Below the pieces are notes generated by a model that saw nothing but the letters and a program-made list of their open reading frames with translations, made no database searches and was not told where the DNA came from. The position numbers and the translations under genes were made by a program. A DNA stretch of 64,000 nt from Jacaranda mimosifolia (lineage: Eukaryota; Streptophyta; Magnoliopsida; Lamiales; Bignoniaceae), in contig CM032123.1 in NCBI GenBank assembly GCA_018894105.1, forward strand, positions 1,365,001 to 1,429,000, written 5' to 3'. Shown one piece after another: positions 37,919 to 50,239 of the stretch. The stretch's first letter is position 1; every line of letters starts with the position of its first letter.

Positions 37919-38846
37919 TTGACTCAACGAACACTCTCTGCTTCTTTTCTCCTCTCAACTTTATTTACTGCCCTATCAAAATTTTTATTGTGTCTGCAAC
38001 AAATTCATAATCCCCATTCTGCACAGTAAGTAAAATCATGAAAAAACAAACTTTGAATGTAATCATCTAGTGTCCAAAATTTAGAGTCATAAACAAAACC
38101 CATTACAATTTCTTTCCAACAAGCACAAAACAAAGAACTAGTATTATGCAATTAACAATTTAATCATACCCCTTCAAGATTTGTGTTACTTCATTCTTTT
38201 CGTAATATATAACAATTAAAGGACGAAAAAAATCAAATCTTCACACAGAACGGTGCATTTAATAGAGAATAAAAACTAGAAGTAAGTTGAAAAGGAATCA
38301 ATCAGTATCCTCATTTTAGAATCATATATAAAATCTCATTTCAACTTGTCTATACTATAACAAAAGTATCATCCACAAACACTTCTTAAAGTAATAACTG
38401 TGCTATGTGTAACACAAAGACACAAGAAACACACACACATACATGCATGTGGGACCTGCGATAAACCCACAATCTAGAACTCGTCGCATGTTAGAGAACA
38501 TGTAAAAATCGAAGGCCCAGATGAAAACAAAATATGCGCGCCCACCCCCACCTGAAAAAAAAGAAAAAGAAAAAACAGATAAGAGATACGTAAAACATAT
38601 GTACATGTGCTTCGTGCTACACGGAGGCCAACAAGGAGAGGAAAAAAAAAATCTCGAGGAAGTACCAGGAATTTCGCCAGGTTTGTTTTTCTCCTTTTTT
38701 TTATTTTTTTTCCCCCGTTTTCTACATGTCCTAGGGAGGAGACTCTTCGGGGAGTGTGAAGGTCCGCTATTTGGGTCGGGCCGTTTGCAGACCATATTGT
38801 TTAATAGGATGGAAGAAAGATTTATGTAAGAGTTTGAAGAATATCA

Positions 38847-39164
38847 GGTTTTGTTTGGTTATATTTCTTTAATTAAAATAATATTATTTTAAAAAAATAT
38901 AATTAAATATATTTTTATTTTTTCTTTAATATATACATTTTTTAATATATACATAAATAGATTATATATCAATATATATTATTTTAATATTATAATAATA
39001 ACTCAATTTTATTTTCAACAAAAAAATCAATTTAATTGCTATAGTAAAAAATATCTCTCCAAAACATAAACAAACATACTAAAAAATAAATTTTACATTT
39101 TTTAATAATTCATTCTCCTAAAATACATAATAAAATCAAACAAGAGACACAACCAAACATAACC
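38847..39164 (+). mobile_element. Tourist-like MITE with TCA target duplication
   Basis: Left end GGTTTTGTTTGGTTATATTT, right end ACACAACCAAACATAACC. TCA flanks both sides (38844-38846 and 39165-39167). The interior matches the copies at 26019 and 49353. Confidence 0.75.
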
Positions 39165-39523
39165 TCAACGTTTGTTCGTTTAGCATTGAATTGATTTAAT
39201 AACTATATGTGCGATATATGATTCGAATATTAATGAATTATTAAGATACATACAAAGTCGAGCAAAATTTGATTTAGTGATGTTAATTTTACATGTAAAA
39301 TATATAAGATGGAATCTGAACATTATCGTATTTTTAATGTAGATGTATAAAAAATAAAAAATACATACATATATAACTATGAAAAATTGAAAGAAAAAAA
39401 AAATTAAGTCCCTTTCAAGTTGATTAACCAAGGATACAATTTAATTGTGGCCTAGGTGGAATTAGAAATAATTTTACTTTCCCAAGGAAAATGAAAATAG
39501 TCCAATAATCCATATTCCATACA

Positions 39524-40425
39524 TAGGGCTATTAATGGAGCTAATTTTAATCTGAATTCAATTCGAATTTGACTTGATTATTTAGAATCTTTAATTGATA
39601 AAAGATTCAACGGATATGATCCGATTAAAAAAATTCGTAATCAGAATTAAATAGAGTAAATATAGATATGGCTTGATTCGATCCATTAATAATACAAATT
39701 CGAATAAACTTAGTATTATACATAGTATTACACATATGTATACACATGATCCTATAATAAGGTCAATATGAATATTTCGATGAAGGAAGTAATGAACTTC
39801 TATGCAATATATCAAATCAGATATTTTTCATATAAATTGTTATTTTTTAAGCTTATTTACATCACTTGTTTCTCTATTTTTATAACAAAATAGTTATGTA
39901 AAAAGAATAACGAGCAGGAGTCGAATGCAATGCAAATCTCAATTTAATCAAAATGAGTTTATATACATATATAACTTTGAGTTTATAATTAGTTGATTGA
40001 ATAATCAAGTATAACTGTGTATTTATAATGTCAAATAAGTACTATATCAGCAACGGAATCTAAAATATAATAATTTGGTAAATGAATGTAATTAAGTTAA
40101 ATTCTATTGTTATTTTTAAGTGATCAATAGACTTAAAAATTTATTTATTAATCTATTATGTATTTTTTTAAAGATAATTATTTTGAATTTGGATTATACT
40201 TAATTTTTAGAAAAAATAATGAATAAATAATATTTTTTGAAATATTCAAATTTGAATTTTTTTTTTGGGGTATGCGACGGATATCTAATTTTTATTTAAA
40301 TTCGAATATGATTATACCAACTACAGATCCGATGGATCCATAATCGAATTTGAATCCGTATTATTTTTGAATTCGAACTTAAATCCAATATAATTTGATT
40401 CGAATTCGATCCATTGACAAACCTA
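39524..40425. mobile_element. hAT-like non-autonomous element, relative of 1920-2596
   Basis: Left end TAGGGCTATTAATGGA and right end TCCATTGACAAACCTA are imperfect inverted repeats. The flanks TCCATACA (39516-39523) and TCCATTTA (40426-40433) look like a worn 8-bp target duplication. Subterminal parts are full of AATTCGAATTT and GGATATGATCCGAT words as in the shorter relative. No coding sequence. Confidence 0.65.
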
Positions 40426-40433
40426 TCCATTTA

Positions 40434-41184
40434 TAAGCAAAAGATTATTTTTCCACGACTTTTCATATGCTCCATTATTAATGACTTTTAATATGACTGT
40501 TATGGAGTATTATACAAACATAATAACTTCATTTTTTTATTATATAAGAATTAATGTGTATTTATATGGTTATGCAATATGCAATTGATAACATTTATAA
40601 AAATATGTTGATATGAGTGTAAAAAAAATAATTCATATCCTTATTTTAAAATTTTACTAGTATAATCCATTGTAAATTTATTATATTTCTTTGGATAAAT
40701 TTTAATTAAGTTAGGAAAATTCTTTAATAGCCATGTGAAATATTTTTTTCAACTATTAGAATGAATTTGAAGTTCAAATTGAAATTGAAATTCTTATATT
40801 CAAACACAACCTCAGTAAATTTAAAAAATTTATTTAAGAATTGCGATTACTAACTACATTTTTATTTTTTAGAAAAACGATAATTACACCAATAACATTT
40901 CATATTAATTACAAAATAGCAAATAAATATAAAGCAATAATGTTCTTATCAATATAATATAGAATGAGATTTTTTTAAAAAAGAAATTATACAAACGCAT
41001 ATTAGTTCATCAAGTTTCATACATCAAATATTATATTTATATATATATAAACGATGTAATTGAATCAATTAACCATTCAATATATAATATAGAATGAGAT
41101 AAATACCCAAATAATAACTTAACACATGATAAATGAGCAAGGAAGGATAAACACAATATTCAAAATTTGGGGACCAAAATTAAG
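40434..41184. other. AT-rich spacer, nothing recognised
   Basis: Very AT-rich, with stops in all frames. A short direct repeat ATATAATATAGAATGAGAT occurs at about 40953-40971 and 41082-41100. Confidence 0.5.
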
Positions 41185-41553
41185 AGTGCAATCGAGTCGA
41201 GTCAAGCCGAATTCAGACAAAATTTTCAAGCTCTAGTTGACGCTCGACGAGCTTAAAATTTTAAGTTCGAACTCGATTCGAATTGATAAATAAATTGTAA
41301 ATAACTCTAAGTTCGAACTCAAACTTAAAATAAAAAAATATTAATATAATATATATTTACTAATAAAATAAAAAATAATATTTAACTATATACTTAATTC
41401 ACAAACCTCGAGTTAGATATAAACAGTTCGAGATCATCTCGAATTAGAGTTCGAGCTCTTAACAATTGAATCAAGCTTGTAACAGATCGAGTTCGAGTCA
41501 AGTTAATTCAAATTCGACTCGTAAAATTTGTAAATTGCCCGACTCATTTGTAT
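41185..41553. mobile_element. Non-autonomous DNA element rich in GAGTTCGAG
   Basis: Starts GAGTGCAATCGAGTCGAGTC and ends CGACTCATTTGTATC, which mirror the ends of the copy at 398-789 in inverse order. The interior is dense in TTCGAACTC and TCGAGTTCGAG words. No open frame. Confidence 0.5.
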
Positions 41554-41574
41554 CTTAATCAAAATGTAAAATAA

Positions 41575-41655
41575 AGAGCCTGCTAGTGGTCTAGTGCTAG
41601 CCCATGGGATGTGGGTTGGCGGCCCTGCCCTCACCCCACCCCTATGTAGGAGCAC
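41575..41655 (+). mobile_element. Possible SINE fragment (tRNA-like)
   Basis: TAGTGGTCTAGTGCTAGCC resembles an RNA polymerase III box A and GGGTTGGCGGCCC weakly resembles box B about 25 bases later. The GC content stands out locally. No tail or flanking duplication was identified. Confidence 0.25.
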
Positions 41656-41908
41656 AATATTAAATAGAACTATTAAATCTAGGAAAAGATAATCTAAATC
41701 CACCATAACTCTACACGTGAATAAACAGTACAATCTACTCCAATTCCTATTAGAATCGTCTTTGCACTTCCATAACACCACACCAAAGATAAGGACGCAG
41801 AAAAGTAGAAAAGCTCATTATCACTGAAAAGTACCGGAAGCTATACACAGTAGAGAAGACCAAACAAAAAGAAAGGCCCAAAGAAAAGAAAATTAATAAT
41901 AATAATAA

Positions 41909-43467
41909 ATGCGGCGCCACCCTCCCAGGAGGCCCTTCTCGTCCGACTCTGATATCGACTTCGATGAGGACGAGGATGACGATGTAGAAGAAGTGGAGGA
42001 AGGATCGGCTGCGGCGCGGCGGCGGCACGGGGTGAGGATGAAGTGTCTGTCGTGCAAGGAGGACTACAGCGATCGCGACGCTGGCACGTGCCGCGAGTGC
42101 TATGACGAGGCCGGGGAGACGGAGGAAGAGCTTAAGCGCGAGATCGACGACCTCAAGTCCAAAGTCAACTTCCTTCGCCTGCTGTCCGTGGGGCCTGGGC
42201 AGGGTGGACCGAATTGCATATCCAGGCCCAACACGCCTTGTTTCTCCGACGTCGTTTTGGTGGCATCTGGCTCGATGGATCCCGCTGATTCGCAGTGCAG
42301 TTCGCCTTCTATCCCAGCTCATCGGGCTGTACTGGTACTGCAGTATTGCGCGCTTTCATTATTTTCTTTTTTTGTTTTTTTAATTCTAAAACTCCTGCAA
42401 TTTCTTGCTTTTGATTGAGTGGGTTTAGGCTGGATAAGTAGTCCAAACTATGAACTTATCAGGTTGGCTCAAATTAGTTTATCATGAGATTTGTTCATTT
42501 TGATTTGAGTATTATTTGAATGCCACATTGAAAATGTTCATAAGCCAGAACCTACATTGGTAGAATTAAGAGGGAGAAGTAGTACAATCTTGAAGTTTTG
42601 GCAACAAAATTATAGCAAAATATCTTTTGTTACTGGAACTACCAAAGCAAGCAAATCTATTTGAAATTAAGAGAAAACAAATTGTATAAAATAATATGTT
42701 ACAACTTAAATTCTTTTTGCAGTTCAAGTGATAAAGGTTGTATTTTAGACTCTATCTTGCACAGTGTTTCTTGGACAAGCATTCTAAGCCAGAGGTCATT
42801 CATAAAGCACTGCTACCATTTGTAACATTCTACAGAGGATAAACTCTGGAAACAAAATTTTGGGCCATTTTTGCTTCATTCTTGCTCACTTATTTGCATG
42901 ATGGATTGAATTTCTTGGTTACCATTTCCTTCCGCAGAGGCTTCTAGTATATGATACTAATGTTGACTGGTTACTATATTTATCTTGAATTCCAAGCAGA
43001 CAAGTCGCTCTCCAGTTTTCAGGGCCATGCTTGAAAATGAAATGGAGGAGAGCCTGAGCGGGACCATCAAGATCAGCGATGTATCATATGATGCTCTTCG
43101 TGCGTTTGTTAGCTATTTGTACACAGCTGAAGCTTGCCTTGATGAACACCTGGCCTGTGATCTCTTAGTGTTGGCTGAAAAATACCAAGTGAAGCATCTT
43201 AAGACCTACTGTGAGAAGTATCTGATGTCTAAATTGAACTGGGAGAATTCGCTCCTATATTATGCTTTTGCTTACCAGCATGGTGCCAAGAGTTTACTTG
43301 ATGCAGCATTGTCATTGATCATGGACAATATGCACAAGCTCAGCAAGCAAGAAGGGTACTTGGAACTTGTGGAAAAGGATCCCCGTGTGGTGGTAGAATT
43401 ATATGAAGCTTATCTGTCCAAACAAGTAAATACTGCTGCAAGTAAAGATTCAAACACCAAAGCCTAG
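41909..43467 (+). CDS. BTB/POZ domain protein, At4g08455-like
   Basis: Two exons, 41909-42334 and 43000-43467, join in frame for 297 aa. An acidic N-terminus (residues 10-35) is followed by two CxxC pairs (C46, C49, C61, C64) that could bind zinc, then a short coiled-coil-like stretch (TEEELKREIDDLKSKV) and a BTB domain (about 110-215: FSDVVLVAS, AHRAVL, SRSPVFRAMLENEMEES, ISDVSYDALRAFVSYLYT). The rest is helical (LLVLAEKYQVKHLK, LVEKDPRVVVELYEAY). It resembles Arabidopsis At4g08455. BTB proteins of this kind usually bridge Cullin3 ligases to substrates; the substrate is unknown. The intron is 665 bp. Confidence 0.88.
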
Positions 43468-44521
43468 GCTGGTTGAAGGTTGCCTCTTAGATAGCTTCAT
43501 TCCCAGGTTAGTGTGTTGAGTATTGTTGTGATTGGATCCTTTTGTGTGGATAACTTATTAGAAGCATGTTTTCAAGAAAGTCTTGATGTGTCTGTTTTTG
43601 TGCATCTTAGTTGATGTGCTGTAATCCAGGTTACATAGGATCTGGAAGTGGGTATTATGCCCCGTTGGGGTCTTGACTGATTGTAGACATCTTGGGATGT
43701 ATTTGACTTGACTGCTTGTAGACATCTTTATTTACTAAACTGCCTCTTTGGATTTGTTCCCCAAAAGTTTGTTCTTTTACCTCATTGGAAGAGCCTGTGT
43801 TACCTCATCTTTTAGTTTATGTCTTAACAAAACTTAAGCTCAAAGAGAATCTATTTCCATGAGAATTCATGTGATGTTCTTGAATATTTTACTATTATGC
43901 AATTGAAAAGGCTGATTCAGAGTAGATACTAATTCCAGAAGATTAAACCGGAAATAATATGGAAAAAAACTAATTGGTTTTCATTGGATTAGGATATTTG
44001 TAAATCAAGAAAATGTTGGATTTGAAGTTTAAAGGAAACCGGCCATGATTGCTTTTGAAATTATTAGACCATAATTACTCAGGCAATCTTTAATTCATTT
44101 TCGGGGCCATTTTCTTCTTCAATACTATTTAAAAATTGAAAGCTAACTGCTTTTACTCTTTCTTACTGAAAGTACTATTTAAACTTATTTTATTATCTTA
44201 TTATCAGATCAATCAAATTTAAATTTTATTTTGACACAAGAACTCACAGTCATTCACGACGAATTTAACATATGCATATATTTTAAAAAACACCAATTTT
44301 AGACATAAAAAAGTATAATCACCTAAAATTTCATCTTTATACTTATCTTAATCATCATTTTACAAACAAAACATCAAGTATATTTTTACTTCTACATTAC
44401 AACATATTACTCCTTTTCACTTTCTGAAAATGTTGGAAACTACAAATAGAAGCAAAAATAAAGACAAATATGCTCCTATTGATTCCCAAACCACATCAGA
44501 AAAGAGAATAAAGCATAAGTT

Positions 44522-44998
44522 CTAAGATTGACCTGCCAGCAACATCATATCCTTAAATTCCTTGAAGTCGAGCAATCCATCCGAATTAGTATCATACACA
44601 TCAATCATTTGCCTGCAATCTTGGTCACAGTTCTCATCCAATAACCCTAATCTTGAAAGTGCAATTTGGAGCTCCTCGCAAGAAATGAATCCATCATCAT
44701 TCAAATCAAAAACCCTGAAAGCTTTTCGGAGATCCCCCTCCAAGATTTCATCTTCTCCTTCCACTTTACATTTTTCTTGCTCGAAAAAGTTCCCCTTGAC
44801 CAAAGTTTCGTAGAAGAACAAGAAATCAATGTACTCTAGGCTTTTTACGCCCACCAGTAGCTCGAGCTCGTCTCGTTTACAATGGACACCAATCACCTCA
44901 AGAAGCCACAGTAGCTCGTCTATGCTAATGAGGCCATCGCCATTTTTATCAAGCTTATTGAAAATCCTTTGCAAGTAAACTGTGTTGATAGGAGACAT
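44522..44998 (-). CDS. CML44: Calmodulin-like protein, CML44 type (copy 1)
   Basis: An intronless 158-residue frame from ATG at 44998 (MSPINTVYLQ). Canonical EF-hand loops are DKNGDGLISIDE (residues 17-28), DLNDDGFISCEE and DTNSDGLLDFKE. The second hand is degenerate: its loop is replaced by LVGVKSLEYIDFLFF, which has lost calcium ligands. Family members sense calcium in the cytosol. A TATA-like ATTTATAAG lies at 45052-45060, about 55 bp upstream of the ATG. A tandem paralogue lies about 1 kb further upstream on the same strand. Confidence 0.88.
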   Translation of the reverse strand: MSPINTVYLQRIFNKLDKNGDGLISIDELLWLLEVIGVHCKRDELELLVGVKSLEYIDFLFFYETLVKGNFFEQEKCKVEGEDEILEGDLRKAFRVFDLNDDGFISCEELQIALSRLGLLDENCDQDCRQMIDVYDTNSDGLLDFKEFKDMMLLAGQS

Positions 44999-45049
44999 TT
45001 TGACATAGGATTGTATAGAGTCCACTTACAAAAGATAAGCCAAAAGGAG

Positions 45050-45060
45050 TACTTATAAAT
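45050..45060 (-). promoter_or_regulatory. TATA box of CML44 copy 1
   Basis: Minus strand reads CTATTTATAAGTA in this place, about 55 bp before the start codon. That distance leaves a very short 5' leader. Confidence 0.5.
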
Positions 45061-45968
45061 AGAAAGAGGAGAATTGTCTTTATTGGTTTTATAATAAAAT
45101 GAAAATGACACTCTGGTGGTTGAAAATTAGAATAGGATATTTCATGGAAGCTGAGATGCAATAAAATATCTGGATAAGATATTCTCCTTCTCCTTAGTTT
45201 TGAACCAGAACAAATCAAGGGCTCATATTGATCTGACAAGTATGATGGGATTCTTGTTTTTATTGGGTAAATAGAGCCAAAGCCATAGCTTCATGATTTC
45301 TGTAGAATTCTCCTTTTGTCTTATCAGCTTCTTGCAGAGATATTGGACTTTTGCACCAAGCAGATAAACTAGTCATATTGATAACTCATCAGTATGTTTG
45401 GACAAAATAATCTTCAAGAATTTATACAATGTTTTGCAGTTAGTTACTGAAGTCAGCCTTTCAGTTTACACTGCAGTTAAATGAAGGGGTTTTGTAATTA
45501 TTTTAACAAAAAAAAAAAAGTTGGGATTTTTTTTGCTTCTATTTAAGGACTTTACTGGATTCTAATATCATATCTGGAGCTTCTAAGCTTTCATGTGGAA
45601 ACTCTTGCATGATTTTTAAGAATCTTGTAAGTTTAGTCAAATTTCTTACAACCTGGTATACTTATCTAGTATTTAGATTACTTTCTTGATGCTGAATGCT
45701 TAGGAATGGGACATGCTACTATATTATTTCTGGATTGCAGATGGTATGTTTCTAGTTTTCGAAAAATAATAATTTTCGACAGATCAATGTGTTGCTGGAC
45801 ATACTAATAACAAAAATGAAGTTGCACATGTTGAGGGGACTGATGATGAAACGTGTAATGGTATAAGAAATTGAATAAGAGATAAAACATATATTTGAAC
45901 AGAAGATCCAAACTGCAAGAAGTGAAGTTGTGTGTAATGAGGGGACTGATAAAGCTCCAACTAATTGA

Positions 45969-46436
45969 CTATATCTGCGAATCAGCAGCAGCATCAGGAA
46001 CAGACATCATGTTCTTGAACTCTTCAAATTCCAATACTCCATCTGAGTTCTTATCGTACATTTCAATCATTTCTTTGCAATCTTGTCCATTGTGCTTGTC
46101 CCACAAACCCATTTTGGACAGCACTCCCTGCAGTTCGTCTGAGCATATAAATCCATCGCCATTCAAGTCGAAAACCTTGAAAGCCTTAAAAAGATCATCA
46201 TTGTGATCATCTGCTTGTTCTGCTATCCTGGCATTGATGATTGCCTCGTAGAAGAAGAGGAAGTCGACATAATCAAGACTTGTTCGGCCCACGAGCTTCT
46301 CGAGCTCTTCCAAGGTTGTCTGAATCCCAATTCTGTCCAGAAGATGGTGCAGGTCGTCAATGCTTACAAAGCCACTGTTGTTCTTGTCCAGGTTCTTGAA
46401 AATCCTGTGGAGATCATCTGTGGTGATTGGAGACAT
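45969..46436 (-). CDS. CML44: Calmodulin-like protein, CML44 type (copy 2)
   Basis: An intronless 155-residue frame from ATG at 46436 (MSPITTDDLHRIF). EF-hand loops are DKNNSGFVSIDD, DLNGDGFICSDE and DKNSDGVLEFEE; the second hand is degenerate (LVGRTSLDYVDFLFF) as in copy 1. The protein is clearly paralogous to the 44522-44998 gene throughout. The frame is open well upstream, but MSPI matches the start of the other copy and follows a TATA box (46532-46539), so this start is preferred. It ends DAAADSQI. Confidence 0.88.
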   Translation of the reverse strand: MSPITTDDLHRIFKNLDKNNSGFVSIDDLHHLLDRIGIQTTLEELEKLVGRTSLDYVDFLFFYEAIINARIAEQADDHNDDLFKAFKVFDLNGDGFICSDELQGVLSKMGLWDKHNGQDCKEMIEMYDKNSDGVLEFEEFKNMMSVPDAAADSQI

Positions 46437-46531
46437 TCTGATCAAATAATGAAGAAGAGGAGTATATATGGTAAGATTTTCTTGACTAATGACTAGTTTA
46501 GCTATATGGAAAGATTGTGGAGTTGTCGAGT

Positions 46532-46539
46532 TTATATAG
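46532..46539 (-). promoter_or_regulatory. TATA box of CML44 copy 2
   Basis: CTATATAAA on the minus strand, about 96 bp upstream of the ATG at 46436. Confidence 0.6.
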
Positions 46540-47023
46540 GGGGATTCATTGGTGTTTTTGAAATAATTCCTTATGTTGTAAGAGTGTTGTTTTAACGGTC
46601 TAATGATGACCATAAATGAGTATAGGATGAATAAGAAGAATAGAAGTTAGGTTTCAGAAGGTGAAATATACTGTGGTTTGTTTTTCATTCTATTGACTGT
46701 TAGGGGAAAAGGTAAAGAAAGGTGATCAGTACAGCAACTTTTTTTAATATAATTATCGAAATTTTCTACCACTGTAAAATATTTAATTTAATTTCTTCAT
46801 ATGTGATTATAGAAGTTTTCTGTTACTGTGAAATATTTAATTTAAAACATGACTATTACTCCAAAAATTAAGCCCAAATCATAATTTTTTAAAAGTATCA
46901 ATTAAATTAAAATTAATTATAAAAAATGTGATTAGTTCATGAACTACTTGTTAAGAATGAATGAGTTGGGACCAAAAACAGCAAATAAAATATTTATGCA
47001 ATGTTGCCTACTATGTATGCTCT

Positions 47024-47809
47024 TAGACCTGGCAATTGGGTACCTATGAGTAACCCAATTACGGGTACCAACGGATTGAGTAAATTTATCCATTTTTTAA
47101 TATGTACGAAATAGGGGACCCGTTACCCATGAGGATGGGTAACGGGTAACCCGCGGGTACCCGTATTTTTAAAAAAAAATTTTTATTATTATTTTTTATA
47201 ATATTTAAAGGTAAACTTGATATTACTCAAATATTAACTAAATAAAACTATAAAAAAAAAAGACTACAAATTTCAAACATTAAATTGAACAAATACCTAA
47301 AACATAATAATAATATTATAGTTTAAAACTTATATCTTAAGTATTTAAAATCTACTAAATTTAACGTACATCACATTCAAAAGTTCAAACTTAAATTCTA
47401 TTACATGCCAAAAGTTTTTTGAATTGAAAATTTAAATATCAATCAAACATTGTTGTTCTTGTGGAAAAAGATGTTGCATCCATAGGAATATGCACAACAA
47501 GTTGTTTTAGGATATAATTTAATTTAATTTGCTATAGATTTTTAATTTATAAAATCAAAATTAATATTTAGATTAAAAATATTTATATGTAAATATATAT
47601 AAATATATAATATATATTTATATGTATATATATAATATATAATATAAAAATATATATATATACAGGTTACCCGTGAGTTGGGCCAAAAGATGGCGGGTAA
47701 ATTTGGATACAGGTAAATTACCCACAATTTTTTAGGTAGAAGAAACAAGACCCGTTACCCGTATTTTTTTGAATACCCGCAGGGTATGAATTGAATTTTG
47801 TCAGGTCTA
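47024..47809. mobile_element. hAT-like non-autonomous element rich in GGGTAC
   Basis: Ends are inverted repeats: TAGACCTGGCAA on the left and TTGTCAGGTCTA on the right (one mismatch). Subterminal regions repeat GGGTACC, GGGTAAC, ACCCGTTACCC and CGCGGGTACCCG; the centre is AT-rich and empty. No clear target duplication was found. Confidence 0.65.
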
Positions 47810-47881
47810 ACTCTAGACCAATCATGACAATTGATCATTGATCATTTGATTTGTAATGATTTTTGGGCCAATAAGTTTGCA

Positions 47882-47971
47882 GAGTTTAAGGCCTGATCAT
47901 TGAGCCCACTCAAGATTCTTTCTGTTTGTAGAGTTTAAGGCCTGATCATTGGGCCCACTCAAGATTCTTTG
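47882..47971 (+). repeat. 49-bp tandem duplication
   Basis: GAGTTTAAGGCCTGATCATT begins both copies (47882 and 47931); each continues to CACTCAAGATTCTTT. It lies just before a compound microsatellite. Confidence 0.85.
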
Positions 47972-47974
47972 TAC

Positions 47975-48010
<36 letters not shown>

Positions 48011-48033
48011 TACTGCTGCTGCTGCTGCTGCTA
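47975..48033 (+). repeat. Compound (ATT)n-(CTG)n microsatellite
   Basis: About eleven ATT units are followed by ACTACTG and seven CTG units. Confidence 0.9.
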
Positions 48034-48500
48034 TTTCTGCTACTACAAATGTATAATTTGAACATCAAACCACACATAAATATGAAGATAATTTCATTCG
48101 CCTAATTAACTAATGGCTTGAGAATTGTGAGATGTTCAAATAAATTTGATAAATCATATGAAATCATAAATTGCATAAATAATTTTAAGATTTAACTAGA
48201 ATTATGGTTTTTTGGATAATATAAGAGGTTGAAGATATATTTCAATTGAATAAATTGTCACCTCTAATATGCAAAGGCTTTGGTGATGAGTTATTGTTCT
48301 TCCTTTGTTTTTTTCTGTTGTGGTCCATCAGTGAGACAAGAAACAACTTGTAAAATTCAAAGATTCAACAAAGTTTAGTACAATCAAAAGTCCCTTATTC
48401 AAGGAACTTGAAAAGAAATATATGCTGTCAAAATGAAGTGACTTCTTTCTCTAGAATTAACTGATTTAGAACTTATCTTTAATTTGGATCAGATCGAAAG
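48034..48500. other. Intergenic spacer, no gene seen
   Basis: AT-rich with frequent stops; no recognisable element ends. Confidence 0.5.
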
Positions 48501-48504
48501 TTAA

Positions 48505-48904
48505 GGTCCTGTTTGGTTGTCAACTCTCAATTTATTTTTCAACTTTCAAAATATAAATAAATCATAAATATTCATCAACCCCACTCTCAAAAACACACCC
48601 AAAAAGGTCCAAAATACCCTCCCAATTCATTTTCTACCCATTCCCCAATGTCTAGCCCTTTCATTTTTTGTCCCCCTGCTCAATTTATATATACATATAC
48701 ATAAATAATTTTATAATATCAATTTTATCCTATCAATCCAACAAAAAGTTATTGATGTGATATTTTGTCTTCTTTCAAAATACAATCAAATAAATAATTT
48801 TCTCTGAAAATATTCTCTACCTACTACACAAAATACAAACAAACAACCCCACACCCAAAAACTATTTTACCAAAATGCTCCAAAACGTAAACAAACAAGC
48901 CTTG
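48505..48904 (+). mobile_element. Tourist-like MITE, divergent
   Basis: Left GGTCCTGTTTGGTTG, right GTAAACAAACAAGCC. Inside are AT-rich words and AATACAAACAAACAACCCC. The TGTTTGGTT termini fit the family, but a target duplication is not clear. Confidence 0.5.
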
Positions 48905-49352
48905 AGAGTTTTGGATCATAAAAACAAATATTCTTAATTTTTTTATTGTGAACTTATATATTGCTGAAATTTAGCGACCCAAATAATTTATCGGACTTAC
49001 TATAAATACATCACTTATAAAAAAACTTATTTTTCAAAAAAAATTAGATGAAGCTTCTAATAATCCCTTAAGTCACTATCCATCCCAATTTGTCAACAAA
49101 ATTATAGTAAATTAAAAGACAAAATAATTATTTTGAGAAATTACAACCTTAAAATTGACAGTATATTAATTAAATGCATTCACTTTTGTTCAGACTTGAC
49201 CGCTGATGTCACCGTTTGGACTTGGATTTTGATTCCCTTTTAGATTACGTCATAAAGAAAAAGGCCATTATCTTTTACTTTCCAGTTGTCATTTCTACTT
49301 TTCTCATATGCCAAAACTGATGGCTGAGATCGCAAAGGGTTAAAAACCTGAA

Positions 49353-49867
49353 GGGAATGTTTGGTTATGTTTTTCATAATAATTTTGTTATGGAAAAATA
49401 TAACCAAAAACATATTCTTATTTTTCCTACAAAATACAAAAAATAGTTTTCTCAAAATACTCTTTACTATCATCCTTTATAATCCCAAAATTTTGTATTT
49501 TTCAATATATACATACATATATTATATATACACATAGGGTTGGGAATAGAGTAGGCTTTGTTTTAAATAAGTCAAGTCTGTTGCATAAATTGTAAGCCTA
49601 ACCCTAATCTATTACCTAATATAAGTTTTTTTTCAAGGTCTAGCCCAACATTTTTAAATTTTTCCAAAGCCTAGGTCTAGCCTGAAAAAGTCTATTTTAG
49701 TTAGAATTCTAATTATGCTTAAATTTTATATAGATTCAGGCTTTTAATAGGCTCAGACCTTAATAGACTTAAAACTTTAGTAGGCCTTAATAGGCTCAAA
49801 AATTCTATAATTCATTCTCCCAAAACACATAATAAAATCAAACAAAAAGCATAACCAAACACTCTCC
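49353..49867 (+). mobile_element. Tourist-like MITE carrying a nested insertion
   Basis: Left GGGAATGTTTGGTTATGTTT and right GCATAACCAAACACTCTCC match the MITE at 25177. Its right arm (ATTCATTCTCCCAAAACACA) resumes at about 49810 after a foreign segment of about 270 bp that starts near 49537. Confidence 0.65.
49537..49803. mobile_element. Nested TAGGCTT-rich element
   Basis: It starts near TAGGGTTGGGAATAGAGTAGGC and is full of AGGCTTT, TAGGCCT and AGCCTA words on both strands, a composition unlike the surrounding MITE. Exact borders and class are not established. Confidence 0.45.
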
Positions 49868-50239
49868 TTGTTTTTCTTGGATGAAATCAATTATAATTTT
49901 AAACCAAAAGATTTGAAATCTTTAAAGGTAGGATTTTTTTTTATGTCAAATGATCGATTTAGCATCAGCAAGTGTTGAAAAATAATATTGATAAATATTC
50001 AATACAAACAAGAAACAAATATAAAATCTAAAATCATCCGAAGATTTCTCATATATAATTGATGAAACACTTATAAGGGATCGTTGGATTGTATGGATGG
50101 AAAAAAATATATCTACTAAAATAGATATTATATTAAAATGTTTTTTGTTTTTTTTGAAACCAAATAAATCAATTTTTATTAATAATAATCGCCGGACAAA
50201 GCTTCAACAATGAAGTTGGGAGGGATTACTAGTCCAAAT

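Noticed and set aside
38403..38829. Overlapping ORFs on both strands
   Set aside because: Low-complexity poly-K/F translations and no domain; probably promoter or leader of the minus-strand acidic gene.
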